Positions 52,406 through 63,896 of a stretch of DNA of 64,000 nt are shown in pieces (positions within the stretch are counted from its first letter, which is position 1; every line of letters begins with the position of its first letter). The DNA lies in contig NC_056548.1 in NCBI RefSeq assembly GCF_910596095.1, forward strand, positions 14,662,651 through 14,726,650. Reading direction: 5' to 3'. The notes under the pieces are model-generated. The model was not told the origin of the DNA. It saw only the letters and a program-made list of their open reading frames with translations, and did no database searches. The position numbers were made by a program, and so were the translations under genes. The DNA comes from Thunnus maccoyii. Its lineage: Eukaryota; Chordata; Actinopteri; Scombriformes; Scombridae.

Positions 52406-55400
52406 CTATGATCCGCTATAAAGCCACTTTTTTATTATGACTATGGGCCTCATATCTTGTAGCTGCTTTAGCAAAAGATCAGCACCGTCTGAAAATGTTT
52501 TATCCATGACAATCTTGACATTGCTCACTGATTTTAGATTAAGGGGATTTCTGAAGTCGACAAGATTTTCACAACCTCTAAAATCATCAGTTATTTTAGT
52601 TTTCACTGCAGATTTCTGTTTGTGAGTTTGTTGTCTTTTGGACGGCAGTTCGGCACTAGATTTGTCGTTTAGTTTCCGTTTGGAAGAGTGGGTTGACTCT
52701 GAGGTTTCCAAGAACTTAAGGAAAGAGTCCTCAAGTCCTAAAGGTTTGAAAGACCCTGGCATAACCCCGTCATCTCGTTGTTCTTGGGCTGTAGGGGTAC
52801 CAGGATTTGAGTTCTCTCTTGAACTGTTAACAGTCGTACGATTCCTAAGGGTCTGCATCCTCTCTGGACAAGCTGGTGTAGGATGTGCAGGTTTTCTGGG
52901 ACGGCCCCTTTTGGTTCCCCCTTCTGTCCCAGTGGAAGCTTGAGATTCTGCACTGTCGTCGTTGGACAGCTTGCTGTCCTCTTGGCCTATTCTATCCACC
53001 AGCTCATCTGTTTTCTGGTCACTGGACTTTTCACCATCTTCTGGCTCCGTCTCCTCAGAGGATGTACTTGACGCGCCCTCCGATTTGTTTGCATCTTTAA
53101 ATCTGGCACGTGAGTACTTTTTGCAGAATATGAACTGACTTCTCTGATCTTCAATGTAACGCTCTGTGAGGCCATGAGTGGTGTAATGCTTAAATATATT
53201 TCTTTCAGCCTGCTCCACTGCATCACAGCCTATTATCATGCATGGATACTGCAAGGCAAACTTCTTAGTGCACATGGCTGATGCTTCATCGTGGGATTTT
53301 AGTGTAGGTTTCCCAAAGCTAGTCCAATGCTCAATGGACTTCCCATCTTTCTTTTTAGTGTTTTTCTTCTTCACTTTGAATTTGTTTTCAACATTTTCTT
53401 TCCCGTTGTTAAGCCCCGGGAAGAGCCCCACTGACTTAGTCCTTCTTCCGTCACTTGCTTTCGGATCATAAACATAATCATGCTTTTTAATCAGGTGACG
53501 GAGGAGGTTTGATTTCGTAGAGTAAACACGGTCACATTGCTCATACTCGCACCTGAAAGTGGTATCGACTGAGCCGCTCTCAGAGATGGCAATTTCCTTG
53601 TGGTAATTCTTAATGTGCTCTATGTACTTCTCCACAGAATTGAAGGGGAGAGCGCATTCTGGCCGGTCACAGTTGAAAGTCCCTATGGACATGCTCGCCA
53701 TCATGGCGGTGGCTTTGTCACGGGTAAACTTGTGAAGTAAGAGGTAATGCTGCACTAACCTTGTGATTCCCATGAACACCCTTGAACAGTTTTTCACTTG
53801 ACACCTGACTTCATTATCTTTACTTATGCTCTGATTGCTCTCTGGTCCATTTTTAACACTAGTCTTTTCAACATCTGGTTCAGCTTTGCTTGGGGGCAGG
53901 GATGCCTGATGCATGGCTCTGTAATGGAGAATCAAATTTTGCTGGATGGTAAATGCAGCAGTGCATCCTTCATGAACACAGCGATATGGTCTGTATGGAC
54001 TGTAGGCGTTGTCTGTGTCACACATCTTGAGCCCTAGTCGTTTCTGAAGTTTTTCCTTCTTCTGGGATTCATCCTTTGTTGGCGTGTTTTTGGAGCTGCC
54101 GGGTTTTTCTGGGGAGGATGAAGCAGATGCAGTAGGAGGGCTAGACTTTGGACTTTTACTTAACAATGCATCTGCTCTTCCTCGCTGCTCCTTTGATGCC
54201 CCAACTGGACTGAGTTTCTTTTTTAAGTTGGATTTCTGTTTCACATCTGGACTCTTGTTTATGACAGCCACTTTATGTTGCTCTGGGGATTTCTCAGGAA
54301 CTTTCTCAGGTGCCACCTCGCCGAATGGCCTATCATTCATATAGCTTTGAGGTGACGGTAGCTGTGTAACAGTTGATACCGCATGTGTGAAGCTCTCTTT
54401 TACTACATCTCCTGGTGAAGTAACATGAGGAACTTCTGGATTGTTCTCACTATCTGTTTGAGGTGCAATTGCAATGTCAAATGGTTCTTGCTTTATAGCA
54501 GGTAATACAGCTGCAGATTGTGTCGTGCGATTGGCATTGGCATCAGTGGTTGCACGGCTAATAAACACATCCTCTTTGTTTAGCCTAAATGCGCGCCTAT
54601 TTCGAGCACTGATCCTAAGCTTCTGCATTTCCGTCTTTGACAAACGGTGGACTTTTTCATAGTGAATTCTCAACCCAGTTGTTCTTGTAAACGTTTTTGG
54701 GCAAATCTGACAAGGATATGGAGACAGTTTGCATGGGGTTCTTTTTAGTTCTTCTATCATCTCATTTGAGTAATCATGCATTTTACTCAAGTGTCTGAAT
54801 AATGCCTCCTTTGTCATGAATGAGTACTCACAATCATCCTGGTCGCATTTAAAAGGTTTAGGTACCTTTTCAGGGGGCTTGTCGTCAATTTTGCTCAGTA
54901 TCTTACTTTTTTCAATGTCAGAAGTTGTATCACAATGACTGACTTTTTGTTCTAAGGACAGATTACTCCGCATCTTCTCTTGCGCAGCCTCAATCAAATC
55001 CAGCCTTTGGAAGGCATGGGAAATTTCCATCAAGTGATCCTCTTGATAAGGTACAGTGAGGGCTGGATAAGCCAACTCTGCTGCCTTCTCTTGCTGGTTT
55101 TCTGGGGCACCAGAGAAGGAGTTTGAGTAATCTATTATATTTGTATATTGGGGTTCCTGTTTCAACACCATAGGTGAAGTCAGAGTAGTCAAGCTACAAG
55201 ACTCTTGTGAAAAATCACCATTTGACGTATTGTATGTTGCTCCATTAGTGTCAGGGACATGAGGGTCATTAAGAAAATCAAGAAATGATGTTGGCAAATC
55301 TGCCGTCAGGTCAATTTCATCTAATGGCCTACACTGTGAGCGTTTGGATAGGTGACCTCCCAGAGACTTTGTGCTTGTGAACTCTCTGAAGCATCTCCTA

Positions 55401-58400
55401 CAGATAACCTTGCCATCCTTAATGATGGCTGGCCATTTGGTTCGCTTGCTTAACCTGCTGCGTTTTCCTTTTTGAGGGTCAGGGTCAACGCCCTTTTCAT
55501 CAGAGGGGGTGGCCTCGCATTCAGCATTAGCACAGTCCTCGTCGTAAGGAAAATCAGTGTTGATGACACTCTGTGGACTAAGCATGCCATCCACAGCATT
55601 TTCCATCTGTTCATAACCAGGAGTTTGGATGTTTTCTGTTTTAATTAATTCAGTTGTAGCTTTTAAAGCAACTTGGGCCTCTGGGCTCAGACATTTCAAA
55701 GGAATATCAACTGATGAGCTCTGAGTGGGACAAGAGTTTTCACTCTGAGCATATGGAGTGTGGTAACCTCCTTCAGGTAGGCTCTCAATTGTTGAGATAC
55801 TGTTTCCATTATCCAACTGTCCTGTCGTACTTGCACTGCCTTTTCTCACATTTACACTGTCTCCACTGCCCTCTGGAGGCATTAGTCCATACTGATGCCC
55901 TCCATTATGCATTTGCCCTCCATTGTCAAGCATCAAAGAACTGGACACATATTGAGACATCAAACTCGAATCTGAAGGAGCGTTAGACATAGAAGGACCA
56001 TGTATAGCTGCCATTGAATGATCTCTTTCAGATGGGAGAGACGCTGATGTTTGATAAGGGTCTGCCTGCCATTGAGGATAGCTGCGGGAGGGGTACTCAT
56101 TCATGTTGAAGGCATCTGGATAGCAGTTGTTGATAGGAGGTGAAGACCAAGACTGGGACATGTCTGACTGCATTAGTCCACTGGAACTGTTTGGGCTTCC
56201 CCATGACGGGTACAGTGTGGGGTTCACCATTGGAGTGATAGGCACAGGCTCCATTGAGCTAGGATAACATTGGGCATGTGAGGCTGAACATCCCACTGGG
56301 TAATCCATTTGCTGCATCCCGGGTTTGTTGCATAGTTGTCCCGACTGATCTGACGGCCTGTTCACCGGGTTCTGGGACAGATTGGGTGAAGCTGGTCCAA
56401 CTGGGGCCTTTTTTGCTGTAATTTTGGCCACTTTGTTATATTTCTTTGCCAATTTCCAGTCCTCAAATATTTCAGGGTGTTGCTTCTTCACATGCCTGGA
56501 TAGACTTTTGTTTGTACTGTATGCCCGTGTACAGACATTATATGGGCAGCAGTGCAGGTTCTCTTCATTGCCAGTTACAGCAGGCGTGCTGGAGGGATAT
56601 CCTTGTAGTGAACAAGGAATTTCTGTCTTGATTTGAGATGGAGAAATGATTTGTGGTATCGCTTTCTGAAATTCATTGGCTTGCACATTATTATGCCCCT
56701 CTCCCTGTGGACTTACTACAGGATTTGTAGCATTAGGTACAGGATATACGGGAGGAATCTCACCTTGCCCTGCCACATCATGGTGCGTATCTGGAGCCTC
56801 TGGTGCTGGTTCCATATCAGCTGGTACTGGAGTGGGGTTTGTCAGTGGAGTGTAACATTTCTCTGGTTCTTTCATTTCAAGATCTCCCACAGAATTCAGC
56901 ATACTTTCAATTGAGTGTTTCACTCTTAGAGGACCAGGTTCTTTAGAACACTCAGGTGATCTGCAAGGTGATGTGCTTGCCTTCGATGCTTCGTTCATAT
57001 ATACATCTGTATTAATCCTCTCAAAGCAATCAACAGCAGAACACATATCGTCTTTGCTCGGGGCACTCGCAAGTGTTGGTTCAACGTTTGGAGTGACGGG
57101 AGGGTTTTGATTTGTGATGGGCAAATTGTTAACTGCATCATTTGTAGCGTGATTCTCTTGATGAGACAAGAATTGGGACTGTGAGTAGAATATTTTACCA
57201 CAGTTATCCGTTTGGCAGGTGTAGGTAAGGTAATGCTGAGCCTCGTGATCATACAAAAGGTAGGCCTCACTGAAAACTTTGCCGCAGTTAGGGAACATGC
57301 ATTGTGCCTTAAACTCTGGGTGTGTTTTTCTATGCATGAGAAGTTCAGAATTGGAATTAAAGTTGGCCTTGCAATCCAATTGTATACAGATGTATGGTTT
57401 TGTGCCACAGTGCATCTGCAAATGATCATTAAGATGTCTGACATTAACAAACTGCCGTCTGCAATACTGGCACACTACTTTCTGTTTTTGTATCTCTAAA
57501 AACCTCATGGCCTCTTCGTCGTTTTTGTGTGATCGGACATGAGCCATGAGGTTACGGAAAAACTTGAAAGCCTTGGAACAGTTTTTTACAGGGCAGAAAC
57601 AGTCTTGACTTATTTGTGTGTCAGATGTAGTTTGTTCTATCTTAACAGGAGCTGTGTTTACTGATTGGTTGCCAATTTGAGATTCAATTTTAACAGGACT
57701 AATGTTTGTCTTGGCAGCAACTTTTGCATTTTTTGATGGGCTTTTAGGGGACTGAGGTGGTTTGGTTACCTTCCTAGCAGCTTTCATTGCAGCCAGTCTC
57801 TCTTTGCAAGATTGCTTTACATGTGATGCTACATGTGGCTCTAAAACCTCCCTACTTTCAAAACTGTCAGCACAAATTGGACAAAGATACACTCCGTCTT
57901 TGAAATGCTTCTGAGCATGCCGAACAATTCTGTGACCCAAGAACTCTTTGTCACACAAAACACAATATTGCATGTAGGCTCGCCAATTTCTGAACCGAGC
58001 AGACACAAATCCCTGCTCCCTAAGTTTTTTAGCCTCTCTGTTTTTTTCTCTCTCATCTGTGATTTCATTGAGTTCATTTGTAGTGGTTAACAGAAAATCC
58101 TCCAGGTCTCTGTATTCAGGGATCTTGCCAAGTGCACTTTCCACCTCTTGTTCATCTGTGTCATTGAGTGTGTCAATAGATGACACAATAGCTGCCTCCT
58201 CACCCATCAGTGCCAAGCAATTGCGTTTCAGTGTTTTCCAGTCCCAGAACTCTGGATCAAAAGGCCACTGTGTCTTCAAGGCCAGCAGTAACTCGCAGCG
58301 TAAAGAATTGGGCACTGGTAGACTCCCATCCTCCTCGGGCTTTTGGTCAGGTTCGTTGTAAAGTGACTCTACAGCATAATACGAGTCAACCGTGGGCTGG

Positions 58401-58567
58401 AGGAGGAACTCAGTCAGCTGGCATGCACGCTTAACTTCTAGATCAGTTGGCAAGAGGCAGGAAATAGTCTTGCAGATGGTAGACTTGCTATCCTTATGGT
58501 CGCTGGAGGTCATTTTCAGAGCTTGAATGCACATTTCCACGCACACTGGAAGCCCCACCTCTCCAAC
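52406..58567 (-). CDS. znf292: znf292 giant terminal exon (zinc-finger exon)
   Basis: A single 6162-base exon coding residues 335-2387 without interruption. I count 16 C2H2-like fingers, from about residue 535 (YCVLCDKEF) to about 2107 (YPCMIIGCDAVEQ). They fall in clusters: two; then five (starting CFCPVKNC, VVCQYC, YICIQLDC, AQCMFPNC, YTCQTDNC); a single one at about 1003 (HCCPYNVC); a short one (VICRRCFREF); a pair (FKCDQDDC, YPCQIC); and a C-terminal group (YRCVHEGC, VRCQVKNC, FNCDRPEC, FRCEYEQC, YPCMIIGC). An AT-hook-like GTKRGRPRKPAHP is at about residue 2220. Linkers are Ser/Pro/Gln-rich and probably disordered. Large finger exons are typical of this family. Confidence 0.93.
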   Translation of the reverse strand, partial: VGEVGLPVCVEMCIQALKMTSSDHKDSKSTICKTISCLLPTDLEVKRACQLTEFLLQPTVDSYYAVESLYNEPDQKPEEDGSLPVPNSLRCELLLALKTQWPFDPEFWDWKTLKRNCLALMGEEAAIVSSIDTLNDTDEQEVESALGKIPEYRDLEDFLLTTTNELNEITDEREKNREAKKLREQGFVSARFRNWRAYMQYCVLCDKEFLGHRIVRHAQKHFKDGVYLCPICADSFESREVLEPHVASHVKQSCKERLAAMKAARKVTKPPQSPKSPSKNAKVAAKTNISPVKIESQIGNQSVNTAPVKIEQTTSDTQISQDCFCPVKNCSKAFKFFRNLMAHVRSHKNDEEAMRFLEIQKQKVVCQYCRRQFVNVRHLNDHLQMHCGTKPYICIQLDCKANFNSNSELLMHRKTHPEFKAQCMFPNCGKVFSEAYLLYDHEAQHYLTYTCQTDNCGKIFYSQSQFLSHQENHATNDAVNNLPITNQNPPVTPNVEPTLASAPSKDDMCSAVDCFERINTDVYMNEASKASTSPCRSPECSKEPGPLRVKHSIESMLNSVGDLEMKEPEKCYTPLTNPTPVPADMEPAPEAPDTHHDVAGQGEIPPVYPVPNATNPVVSPQGEGHNNVQANEFQKAIPQIISPSQIKTEIPCSLQGYPSSTPAVTGNEENLHCCPYNVCTRAYSTNKSLSRHVKKQHPEIFEDWKLAKKYNKVAKITAKKAPVGPASPNLSQNPVNRPSDQSGQLCNKPGMQQMDYPVGCSASHAQCYPSSMEPVPITPMVNPTLYPSWGSPNSSSGLMQSDMSQSWSSPPINNCYPDAFNMNEYPSRSYPQWQADPYQTSASLPSERDHSMAAIHGPSMSNAPSDSSLMSQYVSSSLMLDNGGQMHNGGHQYGLMPPEGSGDSVNVRKGSASTTGQLDNGNSISTIESLPEGGYHTPYAQSENSCPTQSSSVDIPLKCLSPEAQVALKATTELIKTENIQTPGYEQMENAVDGMLSPQSVINTDFPYDEDCANAECEATPSDEKGVDPDPQKGKRSRLSKRTKWPAIIKDGKVICRRCFREFTSTKSLGGHLSKRSQCRPLDEIDLTADLPTSFLDFLNDPHVPDTNGATYNTSNGDFSQESCSLTTLTSPMVLKQEPQYTNIIDYSNSFSGAPENQQEKAAELAYPALTVPYQEDHLMEISHAFQRLDLIEAAQEKMRSNLSLEQKVSHCDTTSDIEKSKILSKIDDKPPEKVPKPFKCDQDDCEYSFMTKEALFRHLSKMHDYSNEMIEELKRTPCKLSPYPCQICPKTFTRTTGLRIHYEKVHRLSKTEMQKLRISARNRRAFRLNKEDVFISRATTDANANRTTQSAAVLPAIKQEPFDIAIAPQTDSENNPEVPHVTSPGDVVKESFTHAVSTVTQLPSPQSYMNDRPFGEVAPEKVPEKSPEQHKVAVINKSPDVKQKSNLKKKLSPVGASKEQRGRADALLSKSPKSSPPTASASSSPEKPGSSKNTPTKDESQKKEKLQKRLGLKMCDTDNAYSPYRPYRCVHEGCTAAFTIQQNLILHYRAMHQASLPPSKAEPDVEKTSVKNGPESNQSISKDNEVRCQVKNCSRVFMGITRLVQHYLLLHKFTRDKATAMMASMSIGTFNCDRPECALPFNSVEKYIEHIKNYHKEIAISESGSVDTTFRCEYEQCDRVYSTKSNLLRHLIKKHDYVYDPKASDGRRTKSVGLFPGLNNGKENVENKFKVKKKNTKKKDGKSIEHWTSFGKPTLKSHDEASAMCTKKFALQYPCMIIGCDAVEQAERNIFKHYTTHGLTERYIEDQRSQFIFCKKYSRARFKDANKSEGASSTSSEETEPEDGEKSSDQKTDELVDRIGQEDSKLSNDDSAESQASTGTEGGTKRGRPRKPAHPTPACPERMQTLRNRTTVNSSRENSNPGTPTAQEQRDDGVMPGSFKPLGLEDSFLKFLETSESTHSSKRKLNDKSSAELPSKRQQTHKQKSAVKTKITDDFRGCENLVDFRNPLNLKSVSNVKIVMDKTFSDGADLLLKQLQDMRPIVIIKKWLYSGS

Positions 58568-61500
58568 CTGAAGAAATAAAAAAGGTAACATAAATTCAAA
58601 GGATTCTGGGGTCATTTTGGTGTGGATTATAATGTTTAATGGTTCTACTATCAGCTTGAAATTTGTAGACTTTTTATTACCTCATTTTGGATGACTTTGA
58701 TGAGAAATAGAATGTGACAGACACTTCTGCAGAGAAGAGCCATCTCTTTGCTGTGGCTGAGAAACGAATCAGCTGACGACTCTAAACGCATGAGTAGCTT
58801 ACTCCAGAACAATGTGAGTTCCCTGGAAAAGATCACGAACAGAGCTGTTAAAGACTTTGACATTAAAAGGGTAAATATAGTTAATTCAGATCACAGATAA
58901 CCACAAAACTAAACCATTCTTTCACAGTTGGACTATTTACCTTCAAATATTAAGAGACATGGTTGTTAAAACAAACAGTCGGGATCTGCAATAATGCTCA
59001 ACAGAGCATGGATCTTTGTGCTTGTGACACTGTGTGTACATGTTTATTACAGTGATTGCTTCAAGTTCAATTTCATAATAAATAACTTGTCCCCTGACAA
59101 CTTGATTGGCAAGAGTACTTTTGTAAGTGTTTTAAGAGTATTTTGCTGAAACAAACATCAACACTTACCAGGCACAGTAAACATCTCCTTGGAGAAGCTG
59201 TCGCTTGAGAAAGGCAGAACATAAGCAGAGCGCTCCTTTCTCATCTCCCTCTGACTCCAAGTTGCAAATCATTTCAAGAGCATCTTTACAGTCTATTGAT
59301 GATATCTATTGGAGAGAAAGATAGAAATAATCAAATCATCAATCAGTTTAAATGGAATCGAATTAATATCTGTCACTTAGGACCTGTGATTATTGAGCAA
59401 CTACTGGGTTTTGTTTGTTGGGTTCACTTTCAGTAGGGATATGGAAAAACAATTAATTTTGAGTTCCATTTGTATTACTGAAGCATTTGACTTGAAAGTA
59501 CATTGTAATGACAATATAATGTTACACTAAAAGATGGCCTCAGTTCAAGATTACTGATAGGAGATTTGCAGAGAAAAAGATCTGTTGCTTCAGAAGCACA
59601 GCGCTCATTCAAGTGTTGAATTTAATGACTTTGTATGTACAAAGAACAATGATGTTTTGTGTCATTTCTTACTTCATCCATTAGCTGCTCTTGACTTTTG
59701 GTCATGCAGATGCAGAGCAAGTAGGTTTGTTTGAAGTTCCCTTTTCCTTCATATCCCGGATATTCTGAGCACATCTTTGCAAGGACAGCAGCTTTATCAA
59801 CACTGTCCACTTTGATAAGGTGCTTTATTCGCATATTTAGAAGTGTGGGACCTTCCAACTCAAGATACTCATGAACTAAATAAGAAAAAAAGCAGAAGAC
59901 AGACACAAGAGTTGAGAGACTACAGATGAGAGACAATGAACGATTACTATTAACACTGAACAACAGTAATTTCATGAAACTTCAGCTTTAAAAGTTAGTG
60001 TTACGTGTCTCCAAAACAATATACTTGTAAACAAGTGAGAACTTACCTTGCTCAGTTTGAGGGATTGTATTGGACAGGATGCTGCTTAGTGTGGTGTTGG
60101 ACCAGACGCCATCCTGCTGTGCCAGAACTGAAAGCAGGCGAAGCTGTGTGCTCCCACTTTCCTGCAAAAGGCTGTGTGCCAACTGCAAAAGAAGACAAAT
60201 AAATGTGTAATAATCAAATTAGTAAAACTTAATTGAAAATGCTAAGCCCACACAGTCAAGAGTATGAAATAACTGTTATAGTAATTAGAGTTTACATTTT
60301 TCAATGTAATTTTTGTTCAGAGAACCATTTCAAACAAACATTTTCGTCCATATTTTCATTTCTTCTCAAAGCTGAGCTAAACCAAATGCAATCTAATTAC
60401 TTAAGACCTTCTCGTTGTGTGTCACTGGAAAAATAAGCAACAAAAAAAAGTCTACTAACAGCCGTGGGGATACTGACCTTCATGGAGGACTGAAACTCCT
60501 CCCATAAGGCACCAGGGACATGCTGGGGCAGTAAGAGTACCAGCTCTGCACAGCTCCTGTGAATCCAACACAGTCATTTGTTAAAACCACATTTAGGTCA
60601 CACACTCCACAAATTAAGGGTAACCATACAAGAATAACTTCACAAAGTGTGGTGCTGTAAAGTCAGTTTTGCTTTTTTGGAAACATAATGGAGATGATGA
60701 ACAGGAAAAATGGGAGGTGTAAATCAGCAGTAGTGACTTCAGTTACATGGATCAAAAAAGTGTTCACTCACAACTGTCTTTTTTTTTAATCTGGTAGCAA
60801 TAGAAAATAATAATGATAATGTTCAGAATGGCCAGATCAATCATTGTAATCCATAACTGTTCCTTGACATTAATAATTGTTGTATGCCTCTGATTCATTT
60901 CATTTTGTGTACGTGCTGCATCTCCATGTGCCAAGTATACTCTGCAGCTCAGCCCAAATATGTCGAAGCTCCACAAGAGGTAGCCTACATTTTTATTCCG
61001 TATTATAGCCTCAAGGACTTTGCCTTCATAACTACTTGAAGTGCACATTGTGTGAATAGCTGAGAAGTTCTTGGAGATTGTTTGAGGAGTATTTCCAAAC
61101 TTTTCGTATCAACATCTCCTTGTGGATTTTGGGTGGGTTTTGTTTTATTCTTTTTGTCAAATATTGTGCATCTTGCATGTAATAACTAAATAGACCACTG
61201 TCTGTCTTGGCAATCACTGATGAGGAATACACTCAAAACTACAACAGTGAAAGTGAAAGGTCAACAAACAAACCTATGACTCATTCTTTGCCACTTTTAC
61301 TTTAACATTAAAAACAGACTTCATGTTTTTCCCAACATACAACTTTTATGTTATTACTGTATAACACACATTAGAGATCACGGTATTACACAGACGCCGT
61401 GTGATGGAATACGAAAAATAATACACGAGTAAAGAAAACTAATTTCAAGAGACAACCATATCAGAGTTTCTACTCACAGTGCTAACTTTTCAAGTAGGAG

Positions 61501-63805
61501 TTGCACGTTTTCACATTCGGAGGAGAGACAGGAGGCGGCGTTAGCAAAGCTGAGGATGGCCACAGTGTAGACCTCCAGCAAAGGCAGTGGATCCTCATCA
61601 GTTTTCCAACGGCCGGCATGTTCCACAAGGACCTGGATAAAAACATTAAACATAACATTAAAATACTAAACTTAGAAAAAGGCCATCAACTTATTTTAAG
61701 GCAGAAAAAGTTAAGCCAAAGCCAGCCGCTGAATTGGCAAATTCCCTTTTTGTTAAGTTTGGAAAAACAAAAACTATGTACATACACCACAAATATTTTT
61801 ACTTTTACAATAGGAATCATCGATTAATCGTCATTAATCAAGCAAAAATGCAGAACATTCTTTTTCCACATATTAGGATTTGCATATTACGATCTGTTTT
61901 ATATAGTTGTAAAGTTGAATTTTCTTTGTGTTTCTCAGTAACTTTCTGTATAAAAACAACCAATTTGGAGACATCACTTTTGATGCAATTATGATGGGCA
62001 TTTTTCACTATTTTCTGATGTCTTATAGACTAAAATAATCTATTATTCTAAAAATCAACTGACAATATAATGAAAATAATGGTTAGTAGCAGCCACATTT
62101 TGTTTATTCCTTAACTATTTTCATCTTTGTAAAATATTTATTTGTACTTTCTATAGCTCAGTACACCAAAGAGTTGTATGAATGTAATTACATATAAATG
62201 AACTATTTTTAGTGATGCCCCTTTATCAATAACATAGACCAAGTACATTTTGGCTTAACCAGTAAAAGACAACAAGTAAGCTTCATAATTATGACTGCTG
62301 ACAGTATCAAAATCAAAACAATGTACATTATAAGTACATTTGTCTGTACTAGAACTGAATACAAACGTGTAATAGCACATTAGGACCAATGTACATTTTG
62401 AAGACTTTTCAGCTGGCGGTTGTCTTTAATTTCAAAAAGTCACTACTAATCTTTGGATGACGGAAAAACTATATATAATGCAATCACAAACTATAAAGAA
62501 CAAAGAAAGCACATTTTGATAAATATTTATAATGTTATTATATACTAATTACATAAATAAGTTATAGAGCATCTAAGACAACAAAGCACCAATGTTATAT
62601 GTGGTTCTGCAAAGAAAACCTTTTTTTATCCTCCCTCCTTTTTCAAACAAATCTCTGCCACAACTGAGCTGCACACAGTCCGAGGCTCGTCCCTGTTTTT
62701 TTTTTTTTTTTCTTTTTCCAAATAACTTTTAAGTTGCATGAATTCCCCTCTGCCGGGTAATGTGGGACAGAAACAAACTATATGATCTCACACGAACTGG
62801 CTGTAATATAAGTCATCTTTGCAGTATCGCCGAGATTATCAGGTAAATGGAGACCTCGCATGATATTTACGTGGTCTGGGCAAATTAATGAAGAGGATGT
62901 GTAATGGAGTCATTGGCCACTGCCTCACTTTCCCTTTTTGAATCACAGTCTCTGCCAGCTGCAGGCAGATCCGCGTCTATAATACTGACATCTGTTTACC
63001 ATCCTTTACTGGCGATGGTTATATGACTATAATGAACATCTCCGCTGATGTGCTTAGCTGGATTAATTAGTGCAAACGGCCTGGGCTAGCACCTTGGAAA
63101 AAAAAACCATTGACCTGCCCGTACAATGAAGCAGCTTCACAAAAGTAACCCATTTTTACACCAAGCAAAAACCTAAACAGGCGCGGAGATGCAGTGTTGA
63201 GACGTTTGAGTATTTTCTGCAGCTGGTACAGTCGTATATTTCGGTGCATATTATCGCCCAGTAAAATCTCGCTAACGTAGCTATCCATTTTTTGCACAGC
63301 ACGACCACTGCACAGGACAGGGGGACCCTGCATACCAGCTAGCAACATTCATCTGCTATTAGCTATCTGGCCTGGAAAATACGAGTAATGCATGCACAGT
63401 GCGCACACAGCAGCGTGACTTCCCGCCGCGTGGATAGTCAGACTTTGCAAATAAGTACACGCCACGGACAAACATCATTGCGAGAATGGCTGAAAACCAC
63501 GGAGGACTTTTTTTTCCCCATCTTGAAATGCCAGGCTAGCTAGTCAGCTAGCCCCCTTAGCTACATTGTTGTAGCAAACGTAGACGCGCATCCTCGGCCA
63601 GGAAGCCAGAGGGGCTGCAGGCTGCCCGGGATGAGCAGCAGGAGAACAGGCTAACCTGGCAAAACTCCTGGCAGAAATGCAGAGAGGCGTCCAGCGGAGA
63701 CTGCGAGCTCTCTTTCAGAACTGTGGTCAAACCCTGGAACCGCTCTCGGAGCTCCTCGATAGCTTTCCGTGTGTCATATTCCTTCTCTGTCTCCCCCTCC
63801 GCCAT
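52406..63805 (-). CDS. znf292: Zinc finger protein 292
   Basis: A large nuclear C2H2 transcription factor; the mammalian homologue (ZN-16/Zn-15) is linked to growth-hormone gene activation and neurodevelopment. Eight exons, as in human ZNF292: 63805-63656, 61632-61478, 60556-60478, 60182-60047, 59875-59673, 59305-59169, 58822-58681, 58567-52406 (stop TAG). All introns are GT-AG and in frame, giving 2387 residues (human about 2720). The ATG at 63805 is the only ATG in frame at the CpG-rich 5' end (MAEGETEKEYDTRKAIEELR). Residues 1-334 form a helical, finger-free N-terminal region (for example SHSKEMALLCRSVCHILFL). The rest is encoded by one 6.2-kb exon with 16 C2H2-type fingers and an AT-hook-like motif. 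Fish often keep two paralogues (a/b); which one this is cannot be told. Confidence 0.95.
60764..61232 (-). other. unrecognised split open frame in znf292 intron 2
   Basis: Two overlapping minus-strand frames (61232-61032 and 61048-60764) are offset by one base at their 17-base overlap, as a frameshift would leave. The second ends in a hydrophobic stretch, LAILNIIIIIFYCYQIKKK, resembling a C-terminal membrane anchor. I do not recognise the protein. It could be a decayed pseudogene or transposon fragment, or chance. Confidence 0.25.
61815..62093. mobile_element. hAT-like MITE copy in znf292 intron 1, reverse orientation
   Basis: It ends in AATAATGGTTAGTAGCAGCC and contains ATTTTCTGATGTCTTATAGA, the reverse complement of phrases in the 220-545 and 46979-47231 copies. 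The other end, near ATCGATTAATCGTCATTAAT, is degraded. Confidence 0.5.
62094..62700. other. znf292 intron 1, AT-rich part
   Basis: AT-rich intronic sequence with a T-rich tract at about 62695-62720. No element recognised. Confidence 0.5.
62800..63075. promoter_or_regulatory. candidate intronic enhancer, znf292 intron 1
   Basis: A balanced-composition block between AT-rich sequence and the promoter. It is dense in homeodomain-type cores (CAAATTAATGA, GGATTAATTAG), GATA-like AGATTATCAG, CATTGGCCA and GCAGGCAGATC. It contains no repeat or sustained open frame. The function is inferred. Confidence 0.4.
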
Positions 63806-63870
63806 CTTCACAACAATCACGACCGCGTACGCACAGATGTTACGCTGCTAGACTCGCACGCGCACGCATT
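63560..63870 (-). promoter_or_regulatory. znf292 CpG-rich promoter
   Basis: CpG-dense sequence (for example ACGCGCAT, CGACCGCGTACGC, TCGCACGCGCACGC) covers exon 1 and its upstream flank, unlike the AT-rich surroundings. No TATA box is seen, as is typical of housekeeping-type promoters. Confidence 0.55.
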
Positions 63871-63871
63871 T

Positions 63872-63896
63872 GGGGGGGGAGGGGGGGAAGTGGGGG
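63872..63896 (+). repeat. G-run cluster upstream of znf292
   Basis: Three runs of five to eight G separated by one to three bases, about 65-90 bases upstream of the znf292 ATG on the opposite strand. The longer runs can be subdivided, so a G-quadruplex is possible. Confidence 0.75.

Noticed and set aside
57841-58077. Minor frames inside the znf292 last exon
   Set aside because: These out-of-frame readings of a 6.2-kb coding exon lack independent signals.
63067-63348. 93-residue minus-strand frame in znf292 intron 1
   Set aside because: It would lie between exon 1 and exon 2, but znf292 splices cleanly past it, and no homologous family segment is recognised. Possibly an unannotated 5' alternative, but unsupported.
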